Positions 40,653-51,089 of a stretch of DNA of 64,000 nt are shown here, piece after piece. Below the pieces are notes generated by a model, which saw only the letters and a program-made list of their open reading frames with translations, was not told the origin of the DNA and ran no database searches. Both the position numbers and the translations under genes were made by a program. The stretch's first letter is position 1, and each line of letters opens with the position of its first letter. This stretch comes from Gaoshiqia sp050178015 (GTDB lineage Bacteria; Bacteroidota; Bacteroidia; Bacteroidales; Prolixibacteraceae), in the NCBI GenBank assembly GCA_050178015.1, contig JBFXGM010000015.1:1-64000 (forward strand), in the 5' to 3' direction.

Positions 40653-43199
40653 ATGAAAACCTTTTACTCTTTCTTCACGTCACTTTCCATGCTGGTGGTT
40701 GTGCTTTTCGCTCAAAATATAAACGTTTCAGCCCAAAACCCATTTATTCGCAACCAGTTTACAGCCGATCCGTCAGCACGGGTTTTTAACGGCAAAGTGT
40801 ATGTTTTTCCCTCGCACGATATTCTGGCTCCCGAAGGTAAAAATCTTCGAAAAGACTGGTTCTGTATGGAAGATTACCATGTGTTTTCGTCGGAGAATTT
40901 GACGGATTGGACCGATCATGGGATGATTGTCAGCCAGTATGACGCTCCCTGGATTGATTCTACATCGTACAGCATGTGGGCGCCCGATTGTGTTGAGCGC
41001 AACGGCAAGTATTATTTTTATTTCCCGTCCAACACCAATGAAGTGGACGAAAACGGGCGAAAAGGTTTTGGAATTGGCGTGGCGGTGGCCGACAAACCTG
41101 AAGGCCCGTATGTCACCCAAAAAGAAAACATTAAAGGGATCAAGGGAATCGATCCGAACGTGCTGATTGACAAAGACGGGCAAGCGTACATTTATTGGTC
41201 ACACGGTCATATTTTTGTGGCAAAATTGAAAGAAAACATGCTGGAACTGGATTCGGAACCGATGATTATTCCCAATCTTCCCGAAAAAGGATTGAAAGAA
41301 GGCCCCTGGGTTTTCGAGCGAAACGGTATCTATTACCTGACTTTTCCGCATGTTGAAAACAAAACAGAGCGGCTGGAATATGCCATTGGCGACAATCCGA
41401 TGGGGCCATTTAAAATGACCGGCGTGATTATGGACGAGTCGCCAACCGGTTGCTGGACCAACCATCATTCTATTCTGGAATATAAAAATCAGTGGTGCCT
41501 GTTCTATCATCACAATGATTACTCACCAACTTTCGATAAAAATCGTTCCGTTCGGGTCGATAGCCTGTTTTTTAATGCCGACGGCACCATTCAGAAAGTT
41601 GTTCCGAGCCTGCGCGGTGTTGGACTGACAAAAGCGACAAACAACATTGAAATCGACCGTTTCAGTGCCATCAGCAGCGCCGGTGCAAAAATCGATTTTC
41701 TGGATGCCGCAAACACGTTCAAGGGTTGGAAAACCATTTTCGAAAGCAAAGACGCCTGGATTCAGTACGATGCGGTTAGTTTTGCCGATAAGCAGCTGAA
41801 TTCAATTCATATCAAGGCGCTGGCCAATCAAGGTGGCACGTTGCAAATTCGTCTGAATCATGCAGACGGGCCAATTGTAGCCGAGGTGAGTATTCCTGAA
41901 AGTCCTGAATGGAAAGTCATTCGGTCTCCCATTTTAAAACTTCATTCCGGCGTTCACAAGCTGGTGGTTGTCAATAAAAGCGACCGCCCGGTTGAGGTCG
42001 ACTGGATCCGGTTTGAAAACCAAACCGGCGCATATTATTCCGGCCATTATCCCAATCTTTTCCTGAAGGCCGGCTACAGCCAGCGGGAAGTAGATGCAAA
42101 ACTGGCCAAAGCCTATCACGATCTTTTTGAAGGGCCCAACCGGGTGTATTTTGAGGTGGGCGACTCAATGGCTTACGTATCGGATTTGAAGAACCATGAT
42201 GCCCGGTCCGAAGGACTTTCCTATGGCATGATGGTGGCCGTTCAGTTGGACAAGAAGGAAGTTTTTGACCGGATTTGGCGATGGACAAAACACTACACCC
42301 AGCACCAGGGCGGCCCGCGCGATGGCTATTTTGCCTGGAGCATCAATCCCGAAACCATGGTGAAAAACTCGCAAGGTTCGGCTTCGGATGGCGAGCTGTT
42401 TTTTGTGACCACGCTTTTGTTTGCTTCGAACCGCTGGGGAAATGACACTGGTATTGATTATTATTCCGAAGCCCGGAGGATTCTGGATGCCATGTGGGCA
42501 AAAGATGGTACCGGCGGAATTCATCACGTCATCAATCTGGAACACAAACAAATCAGTTTTGTGCCCGAAGGCGGCGGATACGAATGGACCGATCCGTCGT
42601 ATCATGTTCCGGCATTTTTGGAGTTCTGGGCCGACTTTGCCAACGATGGTCACGAGCAGTTTTACCGCGATTGTGCCGATACTTCACGCGTATTCCTGCA
42701 CCGCGCCTGCCACCCCGAAACCGGCTTAAATTACGATTACACCAATTTTGACGGAACAGCGCACCCAACACGCTGGATGCCCGCCGGATTCCGTTACGAT
42801 TCGTGGCGCGTTCCGTTGAATATTGCCATGGACTATGTGTGGTTTGGAAAAGACAAAGCCTGGCAGGAAGATTATGCGGCGCGGTTTCAGGGATTTTTGC
42901 GTTCGCAAGGCATCAACGACTTTGTTGATCAATACAACCCCGATGGCACGACGCCCGAGTTTATTCTGCAAGCGGGTGGTTTTCAAAAATTGCGGCATTC
43001 GCTGGGACTGATTTCAACAGCTGCAACGGTTTCACTCATAGATGAGGTGGATCCGGACTATGATTTTGTGCATAAACTTTGGAACGAAAAACTCGAACCT
43101 TATGAAGACGGCTACTTCGATCCGTATTTTGATGGACTCATGTACCTGTTTAGTTTGATGCAACTAAGCGGAAACTATCAGGCCATTGTTCCGGAATAG
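40653..43199 (+). CDS. Bimodular GH43-CBM6-GH8 xylan-degrading fusion
   Basis: An 848-residue secreted protein. After the signal peptide (to about 27) come a GH43 propeller (about 30-330; base Asp in TADPSARVF, middle Asp in GIDPNVLIDK, acid Glu in LKEGPWVFERNGIYYLTF), a CBM6 beta-sandwich (about 340-455, ending VDWIRFE), and a GH8 (alpha/alpha)6 domain (about 465-848). GH8 residues are the acid Glu520 in ARSEGLSYGMM, Asp579 in ASDGELFF, and base Asp716 in RYDSWR. Their spacing of 59 and 137 is close to that of Bacillus halodurans reducing-end xylose-releasing exo-oligoxylanase. The fusion would attack xylo-oligosaccharides from both ends or strip side chains and the backbone together. There is no lipobox. 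Confidence 0.88.
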   Translation: MKTFYSFFTSLSMLVVVLFAQNINVSAQNPFIRNQFTADPSARVFNGKVYVFPSHDILAPEGKNLRKDWFCMEDYHVFSSENLTDWTDHGMIVSQYDAPWIDSTSYSMWAPDCVERNGKYYFYFPSNTNEVDENGRKGFGIGVAVADKPEGPYVTQKENIKGIKGIDPNVLIDKDGQAYIYWSHGHIFVAKLKENMLELDSEPMIIPNLPEKGLKEGPWVFERNGIYYLTFPHVENKTERLEYAIGDNPMGPFKMTGVIMDESPTGCWTNHHSILEYKNQWCLFYHHNDYSPTFDKNRSVRVDSLFFNADGTIQKVVPSLRGVGLTKATNNIEIDRFSAISSAGAKIDFLDAANTFKGWKTIFESKDAWIQYDAVSFADKQLNSIHIKALANQGGTLQIRLNHADGPIVAEVSIPESPEWKVIRSPILKLHSGVHKLVVVNKSDRPVEVDWIRFENQTGAYYSGHYPNLFLKAGYSQREVDAKLAKAYHDLFEGPNRVYFEVGDSMAYVSDLKNHDARSEGLSYGMMVAVQLDKKEVFDRIWRWTKHYTQHQGGPRDGYFAWSINPETMVKNSQGSASDGELFFVTTLLFASNRWGNDTGIDYYSEARRILDAMWAKDGTGGIHHVINLEHKQISFVPEGGGYEWTDPSYHVPAFLEFWADFANDGHEQFYRDCADTSRVFLHRACHPETGLNYDYTNFDGTAHPTRWMPAGFRYDSWRVPLNIAMDYVWFGKDKAWQEDYAARFQGFLRSQGINDFVDQYNPDGTTPEFILQAGGFQKLRHSLGLISTAATVSLIDEVDPDYDFVHKLWNEKLEPYEDGYFDPYFDGLMYLFSLMQLSGNYQAIVPE

Positions 43200-43374
43200 G
43201 TGGGCGATAGGTTTGGCCATTCGTTTTGTGCGGGCTAAGTTGCTTTTTATGAGCGATTAAATCTTGCATGTCTAAATTTAAAACTCATTTATCCATTATC
43301 GAACAGCGGTTTGGTTTGGAGGAATTATCATTGTTAGGTAGAATTTTGTATTGAACATGATTTTAACCTGACTT

Positions 43375-46300
43375 ATGAAAAAACGACTACCCGGACTGTT
43401 GTTCCTGTTGACCTTCCTGTCATGTATTACGAATGTTCAAGCCTGGGAAGGCATGCCAACGCCCAAATTACACGTTGAAGGCCGCTACCTGAAAGACCCG
43501 CACGGGAATACTGTTAACTTACATGGTTTTGCACAAACCTACAGTCCTTGGTTTAATGAGCGGGGCACCAAGTGGACCAATTATGATGTGAATGGCTGTT
43601 TGGCCTACAACCAGGGTTTAATCGATGATATCCTGGATGCGGGCTGGAAGATGAACTTTGTGCGCTTGCACATGAATCCTTACTGGAGCAACACGCCTGG
43701 CTGCACACCCGATGGCCACGAACTCCCGAATTGTTTTAACGAAGACCGGTTCAGAAAATACCTGGATGAAGTTTTTATACCGATGGCCGAATACGCCATC
43801 TCGAAAGGATTGTATGTGATTATGCGCCCGCCGGGGGTTTCACCCGAAGTCATTGGAGTGGAAGACGATTATAACTATGCACAATACCTGATGACCGTTT
43901 GGGATATTGTGTCGGAACATCCCAAAATACGGAACAGCGATGAAATCATGCTTGAGCTGGCCAATGAGCCGGTTCGGATTCGCCTGGCCGATGGAACTGA
44001 GGGCTCCAATGCGCAGGCGCACTTTGATGTGCTGAAGGAAATTTTCCAACCCATCGTGAATAGAATTCGCGAGAATGGCTTTCACAATGTGCTCTGGATT
44101 CCGGGTTCCGGCTATCAGTCGCAGTACAAAGGTTTTGCGCTTAATCCGATTGAAGGTGAGAATATCGGCTATGCTGTGCATGTTTACCCCGGCTGGTTTG
44201 GAAGTGCCGATGGCTATGAGGTGTTTAAACAAGAGTGGGACCAGCAGGTGAAGCCGGTTGCTGATTTTGCGCCCATAGTGATTACAGAAATGGATTGGGC
44301 CGATGAAAAATACGAGAGTTCGTGGGGAAAAGGCCACACCGGAACTGCCGGGGGCGATGGTTTTGGGGCCAATTTCAAAAAGATTATGGATGACACGGGC
44401 AATGTGAGCTGGCTTCTTTTTACAAGCCCTGATTTGCTCGCACAGTTTACAGGAGAACCACCGGCCGAGGGCGAACCTTTTACTTTTCTGAACGACCCGG
44501 AAGCTTGTCCGTGGCCAGTTTATCATTGGTATCAGGAGTATGCGAATGAGGCCTATCCGCGGCCCGATTTCGAATACCGCTCACACAGCGATAATGGCGA
44601 CGGAACCTACACCAATCCCTTGATTTTTGCCGACTTTCCCGATCCCGATGTCATTCGGGTAGGCGATGTGTATTACATGGTTTCTACCACCATGCACATC
44701 TTTCCCGGCGCCACGCTCCTGAAATCGTACGACCTGGTGAATTGGGAATACTGCAGCAACCCACTGGAAAAAATTGAATCTTCGGCTTGTTTCAACCTGG
44801 ATGGTTGCGACCGGTATGGCCACGGACAGTGGGCAACCAGCCTGAAATACAACGATGGCAAGTATTACCTGCTGTTTACTACCTTGGAAGAAGGTAGCTA
44901 TATGCTGACAGCCACCGACCCGGAAGGACCCTGGGAATTACAAAAGCTGGCCGGCACCTTCTACGATCCGGGCCTGTTTTTCGACGAGGATGGTAAAACT
45001 TATGTCGCTTACGGTATCAACACGCTGAAAATTGCTGAGTTGGATGAAAATTTTTCCGTTGTGCCCGGCTCCGATAAGGACGTTTACACCTACACCGTCA
45101 AAGAAGGTTTGGAAGGCAGCCATTTGTACAAGATTAACGGCTACTACTACATTTATGCAACCTACGGCGGGTGGCCGGCGTACCAGGTGGCTCTGCGTTC
45201 AACCAATATTTACGGGCCATACGAAGAAAAGCTATTGTTGGACGATGATAATATTCACCAGGGAGCCTTGGTGGAAACCCAAACCGGCGAATGGTGGACG
45301 GTTTTGTTTTACGACAAAGGCGCTTTTGGCCGCCTGCCCAATCTTCAGCCTGTAACTTGGGTGGATAACTGGCCGGAGATTGGTGTTGACGGGAAAGGTG
45401 TTACGACCTATACCAAGCCCAATGTTGGCCGCGAGTACCCGGTGAAAGTTCTGCCAACCAATGATAATTTCAGGAACTTCAAACCGGGCATGCAATGGGG
45501 ATGGAACCACAATCCGGATAATACAAAATGGTCGTTAACCGAGCGTCCGGATTACTTGCGGCTAAAAACCGTGAGCGTGGTCAGTGATTTGACCGAAGCC
45601 CGGAATACGCTGACCCAACGGATTTTTGGCTATCCTTCCGACTTGGATAATTCTTTTGGGACCATCAAAATGAACCTTGAAAACATGCTGGAGGGCGATG
45701 TGGCCGGATTGGCTGTTTTCCAGGATCCGTGTGCCTATGTTGGGGTGAAGGTGATTGACGGACAGAAAACCTTGGTAATGATGAATGATGGCACAATGAT
45801 TACCGGAGAAACAATTGAAGAACCGGACGTCTATTTGCGCGCTGTGGCCAATTACAACACCAGCAAGGCCGGTTTCTATTTCAGCCTGGATAATGAAACC
45901 TTCACCAAATTCGGGACGGACCTGGATATGAAATTCGATCTTTCAGTATTTACCGGAAACAAGTTTTGCATCTTCAACTTTGCAACGGTTGAAACCGGAG
46001 GATACGTCGATGTCGACTGGTTTTCGACCGAAGAGTTCTTTTCGGAAGACAAGTTTTATGATGATTCATTTGAAGGATACAGCGAAGAATCGCTGACGTT
46101 AACAGATTTGATTGTTGAAGGTGGCGATGTGGAGTTGCTGACGGGCGGAACCACCAGTTTGTCGGTTAAAGCTGTTTATGCCGATGGGCGGACCGAAGAT
46201 GTTGCTATTGGCGCGACCTACGATAATCCCAATCCCGAAATCATTCAAATTGTAAACGGAAATATTGTTGCTGACGCCGATGGCGAAGTCACTGTTACTG

Positions 46301-46953
46301 TCACGTACCAGGGAGGACTGGGGAACCCGGTTTCGCGCCAGTTTACGGTTACTTCTTCGACCTTCCCGCTCACGAACGGTTTGTTTAACCCTTCGATTTA
46401 TGCCAGCGGTACGTTCGATGAAAACACCAAAACACTGATAACTGGACAATATGGCTTTGGCGGGTGGAAATACGATGCCGGAATTAATCTGTCAGACTAT
46501 AAATATCTGGTCGTCAGACTGGCAACCGCGGCCACTTGTTCGCCTTCGTTTCGCTTGTTCGATAGCAATAGTTACTGGGATGGAGCCGCCGAATACGATT
46601 TTGGAAACAGTACCGAAATGATTGTGCCGCTTAATAATATGCCTAAAAAAGATACCGGTATCAAACTGGATCCTTCGCATATTTACATTATTGGATTCTG
46701 GACGCTTGGTGGTTGTCCGGTTGAAATTGACGAAATATTTCTGACCAATACCATTGACGAAGGCAGCATTCCGACGGATGTGGTAGAAATTCCGATACGG
46801 AATTATGATGAAACAGAGCTTGTTGATGTGTATTCTGTGATGGGAGTCAAACTGCGTTCGGACGTTATGCGGAAAAATGCCACCAAAGGACTTCCGGCAG
46901 GAGTTTATATTGTTGGAAAACAGAAAGTAGTTGAAACAGGATTGGGATTCTGA
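43375..46953 (+). CDS. Multimodular GH5-GH43-Ig-CBM secreted enzyme
   Basis: A 1192-residue protein: signal peptide (to about 23), a GH5 barrel (about 25-395) with acid/base Glu198 in LELANEPV and nucleophile Glu305 in VITEMDWAD, then a GH43 propeller with its C-terminal sandwich (about 415-905). The GH43 base Asp is in FADFPDPDVIRVGD and the acid Glu in LEGSHLYKINGYYYIY. A Big2-like Ig domain (about 925-1005) and a carbohydrate-binding-like sandwich (about 1010-1125) follow. The last 45 residues (VDVYSVMGVKLRS, GLPAGVYIVGKQK) look like a T9SS type A sorting tail or its relic. The GH5 module probably cuts the backbone and the GH43 module removes xylose or arabinose. The protein is likely exported to the surface. 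Confidence 0.87.
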   Translation: MKKRLPGLLFLLTFLSCITNVQAWEGMPTPKLHVEGRYLKDPHGNTVNLHGFAQTYSPWFNERGTKWTNYDVNGCLAYNQGLIDDILDAGWKMNFVRLHMNPYWSNTPGCTPDGHELPNCFNEDRFRKYLDEVFIPMAEYAISKGLYVIMRPPGVSPEVIGVEDDYNYAQYLMTVWDIVSEHPKIRNSDEIMLELANEPVRIRLADGTEGSNAQAHFDVLKEIFQPIVNRIRENGFHNVLWIPGSGYQSQYKGFALNPIEGENIGYAVHVYPGWFGSADGYEVFKQEWDQQVKPVADFAPIVITEMDWADEKYESSWGKGHTGTAGGDGFGANFKKIMDDTGNVSWLLFTSPDLLAQFTGEPPAEGEPFTFLNDPEACPWPVYHWYQEYANEAYPRPDFEYRSHSDNGDGTYTNPLIFADFPDPDVIRVGDVYYMVSTTMHIFPGATLLKSYDLVNWEYCSNPLEKIESSACFNLDGCDRYGHGQWATSLKYNDGKYYLLFTTLEEGSYMLTATDPEGPWELQKLAGTFYDPGLFFDEDGKTYVAYGINTLKIAELDENFSVVPGSDKDVYTYTVKEGLEGSHLYKINGYYYIYATYGGWPAYQVALRSTNIYGPYEEKLLLDDDNIHQGALVETQTGEWWTVLFYDKGAFGRLPNLQPVTWVDNWPEIGVDGKGVTTYTKPNVGREYPVKVLPTNDNFRNFKPGMQWGWNHNPDNTKWSLTERPDYLRLKTVSVVSDLTEARNTLTQRIFGYPSDLDNSFGTIKMNLENMLEGDVAGLAVFQDPCAYVGVKVIDGQKTLVMMNDGTMITGETIEEPDVYLRAVANYNTSKAGFYFSLDNETFTKFGTDLDMKFDLSVFTGNKFCIFNFATVETGGYVDVDWFSTEEFFSEDKFYDDSFEGYSEESLTLTDLIVEGGDVELLTGGTTSLSVKAVYADGRTEDVAIGATYDNPNPEIIQIVNGNIVADADGEVTVTVTYQGGLGNPVSRQFTVTSSTFPLTNGLFNPSIYASGTFDENTKTLITGQYGFGGWKYDAGINLSDYKYLVVRLATAATCSPSFRLFDSNSYWDGAAEYDFGNSTEMIVPLNNMPKKDTGIKLDPSHIYIIGFWTLGGCPVEIDEIFLTNTIDEGSIPTDVVEIPIRNYDETELVDVYSVMGVKLRSDVMRKNATKGLPAGVYIVGKQKVVETGLGF

Positions 46954-47177
46954 TACTCCAGGATCCTGGCTGATGTTGTCTCGTTTTGATCAGGATGAAT
47001 GCTCATTTTGTGACTTTTGCCTTTTTACTTTATCCTTGTTATTCTAGTAGATTGGCGCTAAAAATGTGTCATACAACAACGAGTGGGACATCGTAAAAAA
47101 GTCATTTTAAATAGCGGTTTTTGGCAATATTTTAATTGTTTTGCTATCTGTAACATGGATTGAAACCAGATTTGAGT

Positions 47178-50100
47178 ATGATTTTTAAGTTCAAGATAGT
47201 TATTGCCTGTATTTTTGCGCTGCTGAATACCATCCCTTTTCAGGTTCGGGCAGCAAATGATGTCCAGTTTTTCAATCTGAATAGCGAATACGAAATTTCG
47301 ATCCGGGAAACCAACCAGGTATGCAGCGATGATAACGGGTTTATTTGGATCTCATCCAAAATGGGCATTCTTCGTTATACCCAGGATGATATCCGGATTT
47401 ATCAGTTGCCCTATGAAACTGCCGATATCATTACGGTCCGATTGGTTTACAAAGATGCTGTTTTGTACGCGTTCACCAATAATGGACAGATTTTTAAATA
47501 CGATGCCATTCAGGATATTTTTGAATTGGAGATCAATATTGCCAAAGAACTTCGAAATCCGTATATCATCGTAACCCAGCTTCTGGTTGATGGTCGGGGG
47601 AGAATGTGGCTTTCTTCTTCGTTTGGATTGTATTGCTATGACCCGGAAACTGGACTGAAATCGCTGGCCCAGGCCGAAAGTGTTCATTCTTTGGAATGGT
47701 TTGATGACCACTCCTTCTTTTATGCCATTGACGGGCAGATCAGGCTTTATAATACGCTTGATTTCTCATCAAGCGATTATTTTGTATTTCCCAAAGGCAC
47801 GAATTATTTTGTGTCCCACTTTCTTTTCGATAAAGGATCAAATACACTTTGGGTAGGAACACGCGCAGATGGCCTTTTTTATTTAAAGGACGCAAATGGA
47901 AGGATGAGCCTTTCCGGTGTTTCTGAATTGCCGAACCAACCCATATTGGCCATCGAAGCTATTTCCGACTCAACCATGCTCATTGGAATTGATGGTCAGG
48001 GGATATGGGAAATCAACGAACAGGGCAACCGGGTGCTAAATATTTTTAAGGAAGATTCGGACAACCCGAACTCCCTGAAAGGAAACGGCGTGTATGATAT
48101 TTATCGCGATAAAAATGATCGCGTTTGGGTCTGCACATATAGTGGCGGCGTTTCTTATTTCGATCAGGCCAATCCGATCGTAACCAAGATCAATCATGTG
48201 GTTAATAATCCCAATTCGCTGGTTACAGATGATGTAAACAGCATATTGGAAGACATGGACGGTAATCTTTGGTTTGCAACAAACAATGGCATCAGCTACT
48301 GGAATGTAAGAACCAATCGCTGGAAATCATTCTACCATAATAAGCGGGAACAGGCACAGGTTTTTTTATCTCTTTGCGAAGATGATCAGGGGAGAATCTG
48401 GGCTGGCTCCTATTCATCAGGCGTTTATTTGCTCGACTCTAAAACCGCCAGAGAATTGGCCCATTACAGTCCGGATGCAACTAAAGGCGAGTTTGGCTGT
48501 AACTTCATTTTTGATATTCATAAGGATACGCGGGGCGACATTTGGATTGGTGGTGTGAATGGTGACTTGATTTGTTATCAACCCAAGAAGGACCGGTTTA
48601 AGTCTTTCCCCGATATGACCATTTACGTGATGGCGGATTATGGCCCGGATAAATTGTTGATCGGCACCACTTACGGTTTGCTGCTATTTGATAAAGCAAA
48701 CGGAAATACCCAAACTTTACTGGAAGGGTATTTGGTCTATGATATTTTATTGAAGAATAATGTGGTCTGGCTATGCACCAGTGGGGACGGGGTTATTCGG
48801 TATGATCTTAAAAGCAAGCTAATACACCGATATTCGGTCGATTCAGGATTGCCCTCGAATTTTGTCAACAGCATCGTGTTTTCGAACGGATACTTTTGGA
48901 TCGGGACAGAGCAGGGCTTGAGCCGGTTAAACGAGATGGATAATACCATACTGACCTTCACATCGTTATCTGATTTGAGCAACGTTTCGTTTAATCAAAA
49001 TTCCTACTATACGCTTCGAAATGGCAAGTTGATATGGGGAACCAATACGGGGGCTTTGGTTTTTGACCCCAATGAAATTCAGCCCAAGCAGGATGAAGGC
49101 CGGATCTTTTTTCAGGACCTGACGGTTTCCGGGCGATCGATTCGCGAATCGTCAAACATTAAGCTCAACAGCCCATTGGATAGTCTGCAGGAATTGTCCC
49201 TTAACTATTACCAGAATACGGTCAGCCTCGAATTGATCCCCATTGGCGTTACCTCGCCAGGCTCCAAATTTTCGTGGAAACTGGAAGGGCTCGACCAGGA
49301 GTGGAGCAAACCGGTCAACAACCGGATTTTGTCGTATTCCAATATTCCCAGTGGAACCTATTCGCTGCGTATTCGTATGGTTGACAGTTCTTTAACGACG
49401 GTTGTTGCCGAAAGGGTCATTACCCTGCACATGATTCCGCCAATCTGGGAAGAATGGTGGTTTAAGATGCTGGTATTCGTTTTTATCGTTGGTCTGGGGG
49501 TTTTCTTGTTTGTCTATTATGTTGACCGGCTGAAAAAACAACATTCGGAGGAAAAAATCCGGTTTTTCGCCAATACTGCCCATGACATCAGAACCTCGCT
49601 AACCTTGATCAGCGGACCAATTGAGGAATTGCACAAAGAGCCGGGGCTTTCCAACAAGGGACTGCAATATTTACATTGGGCAACCGAACAAGCGCAACGC
49701 TTGTCAAAGGTGGTTACTCAACTGATGGATTTTCAGAAAGTTGATATTGGGAAAGAAAAGCTGTCCTTGTCGATGGTGGATATCGTCAAAATCATCGAGA
49801 ATCGGGTTATGATGTTTGAATCGTATGCCAATAGTAAGAATGTTGAATTGCGGTTTACCACGAACTTTTCGAAATTTGTTACTGCCATGGATGAATCCAT
49901 GATTGAGAAGGTGATTGACAACCTGATTTCCAACGCGATAAAATATTCTTATCCCAATAAGCCGGTGCAGGTTGACTTGCAATGCTTTTCAAACAAATGG
50001 ATTTTGGAAGTCAAAGACCAGGGAATCGGGATCAGTAAAAAGGTGCAGCGACAATTGTTTCATGAATATTACCGGGGCGACAATGCCGTGAACTCGAAGA

Positions 50101-51089
50101 TTGTTGGCTCTGGAATTGGGCTGCTGCTGGTAAAGAATTACGTGAACTTGCATGAGGGAAAAGTCAGCTGTGTCAGCCAGCTAAATGTTGGGTCCGCCTT
50201 TCAGGTTGTAATGCCGGTGAAACGGATTGATGAGGCCGAAATGAAGCAAAAATCCCCCGACGAAAAAGTCGTTCAACCGTTGGTACAGAAAAAGGATATG
50301 CATTCAGTCATGATGAATGGGGCTGATCCGGGTACCAATCACAAAATGAAGGTTTTGATTGTTGAAGACCATGATTATTTGCGGGAGTTTTTACAATCGG
50401 CTATGGATCCGCAATTTCAAATTACCCTGGCCGAAGACGGGCAGCAGGCATGGGAGTTAATCCAGAAGGAAACCCCGGACCTGGTGGTTTCTGATATTAT
50501 GATGCCGAACATGGATGGTTTTGAATTATGCAGCAAACTCAAATCAACCTACGAAACGTCGCATATACCGATTATTTTGCTGACGTCCTTGTCCGGAAAA
50601 GCCCAGCAGATGAAGGGATTAGGGCTTGGCGCAGATGATTACCTGACAAAACCTTTCGATGTAACCTTGCTTCAGCAACGGATCCGGACCATCATCCAGA
50701 ACCGCGAAGTGATTCGCGAGAAAGCCCTGAAAATCATTAAAGTAAATGAGGATGAAACGATTCTGGACAATGAGCTGAATGACAAATTCTTGAAAAGGAT
50801 GGTTGAAGTTGTGCGCGAAAACCTGGCAAATTCCCAGTTCTCCAAAAACGATTTTGCTTCGGCCATGAATGTAAGCCCCTCGCTTTTGTATAAGAAGATT
50901 AAATCGTTGACCGATCAGTCGCCAACTGATTTTATCAAATCGATCCGCTTGGACCATGCGCTGGAGTTGTTGCAAACGAAAAAATATTCCATCACCGAGG
51001 TGAGCGAACTTTGCGGGTTTGCCAGCGTGGGCTATTTTAGCACGGTCTTCCGGAAACACTACGGTAAATCGCCAACTCAGGTCTGTTAA
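47178..51089 (+). CDS. Hybrid two-component sensor/regulator (HTCS) of the PUL
   Basis: The ATG at 47178 is preferred over an in-frame TTG at 47160, because the signal/anchor sequence begins MIFKFKIVIACIFALL. The 1303-residue protein has a periplasmic double beta-propeller (about 30-690, many DxxGxIWxG repeats), a Y_Y_Y domain (about 690-755) and one membrane helix (761-784). A histidine kinase (His802 in FFANTAHDIRTSLTLI), an ATPase domain (about 905-1020), a receiver domain (KVLIVEDHDYLREFL, Asp1106 in SDIMMPNMDG) and a C-terminal AraC-type helix-turn-helix (about 1200-1300) follow. Such single-polypeptide systems bind an oligosaccharide breakdown product and turn on the local PUL. It is flanked by PUL enzymes and followed by a strong terminator. 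Confidence 0.95.
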   Translation: MIFKFKIVIACIFALLNTIPFQVRAANDVQFFNLNSEYEISIRETNQVCSDDNGFIWISSKMGILRYTQDDIRIYQLPYETADIITVRLVYKDAVLYAFTNNGQIFKYDAIQDIFELEINIAKELRNPYIIVTQLLVDGRGRMWLSSSFGLYCYDPETGLKSLAQAESVHSLEWFDDHSFFYAIDGQIRLYNTLDFSSSDYFVFPKGTNYFVSHFLFDKGSNTLWVGTRADGLFYLKDANGRMSLSGVSELPNQPILAIEAISDSTMLIGIDGQGIWEINEQGNRVLNIFKEDSDNPNSLKGNGVYDIYRDKNDRVWVCTYSGGVSYFDQANPIVTKINHVVNNPNSLVTDDVNSILEDMDGNLWFATNNGISYWNVRTNRWKSFYHNKREQAQVFLSLCEDDQGRIWAGSYSSGVYLLDSKTARELAHYSPDATKGEFGCNFIFDIHKDTRGDIWIGGVNGDLICYQPKKDRFKSFPDMTIYVMADYGPDKLLIGTTYGLLLFDKANGNTQTLLEGYLVYDILLKNNVVWLCTSGDGVIRYDLKSKLIHRYSVDSGLPSNFVNSIVFSNGYFWIGTEQGLSRLNEMDNTILTFTSLSDLSNVSFNQNSYYTLRNGKLIWGTNTGALVFDPNEIQPKQDEGRIFFQDLTVSGRSIRESSNIKLNSPLDSLQELSLNYYQNTVSLELIPIGVTSPGSKFSWKLEGLDQEWSKPVNNRILSYSNIPSGTYSLRIRMVDSSLTTVVAERVITLHMIPPIWEEWWFKMLVFVFIVGLGVFLFVYYVDRLKKQHSEEKIRFFANTAHDIRTSLTLISGPIEELHKEPGLSNKGLQYLHWATEQAQRLSKVVTQLMDFQKVDIGKEKLSLSMVDIVKIIENRVMMFESYANSKNVELRFTTNFSKFVTAMDESMIEKVIDNLISNAIKYSYPNKPVQVDLQCFSNKWILEVKDQGIGISKKVQRQLFHEYYRGDNAVNSKIVGSGIGLLLVKNYVNLHEGKVSCVSQLNVGSAFQVVMPVKRIDEAEMKQKSPDEKVVQPLVQKKDMHSVMMNGADPGTNHKMKVLIVEDHDYLREFLQSAMDPQFQITLAEDGQQAWELIQKETPDLVVSDIMMPNMDGFELCSKLKSTYETSHIPIILLTSLSGKAQQMKGLGLGADDYLTKPFDVTLLQQRIRTIIQNREVIREKALKIIKVNEDETILDNELNDKFLKRMVEVVRENLANSQFSKNDFASAMNVSPSLLYKKIKSLTDQSPTDFIKSIRLDHALELLQTKKYSITEVSELCGFASVGYFSTVFRKHYGKSPTQVC

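Noticed and set aside
43840..44526. A 228-codon minus-strand frame inside the GH5 module
   Set aside because: It is antisense to a conserved catalytic domain with no signal, motif or start context.
46958..46969. CCAGGATCCTGG, a perfect 12-base palindrome after the GH5-GH43 gene
   Set aside because: Arms of six bases are expected by chance in 64 kb, and there is no second copy or T-run to support a function.
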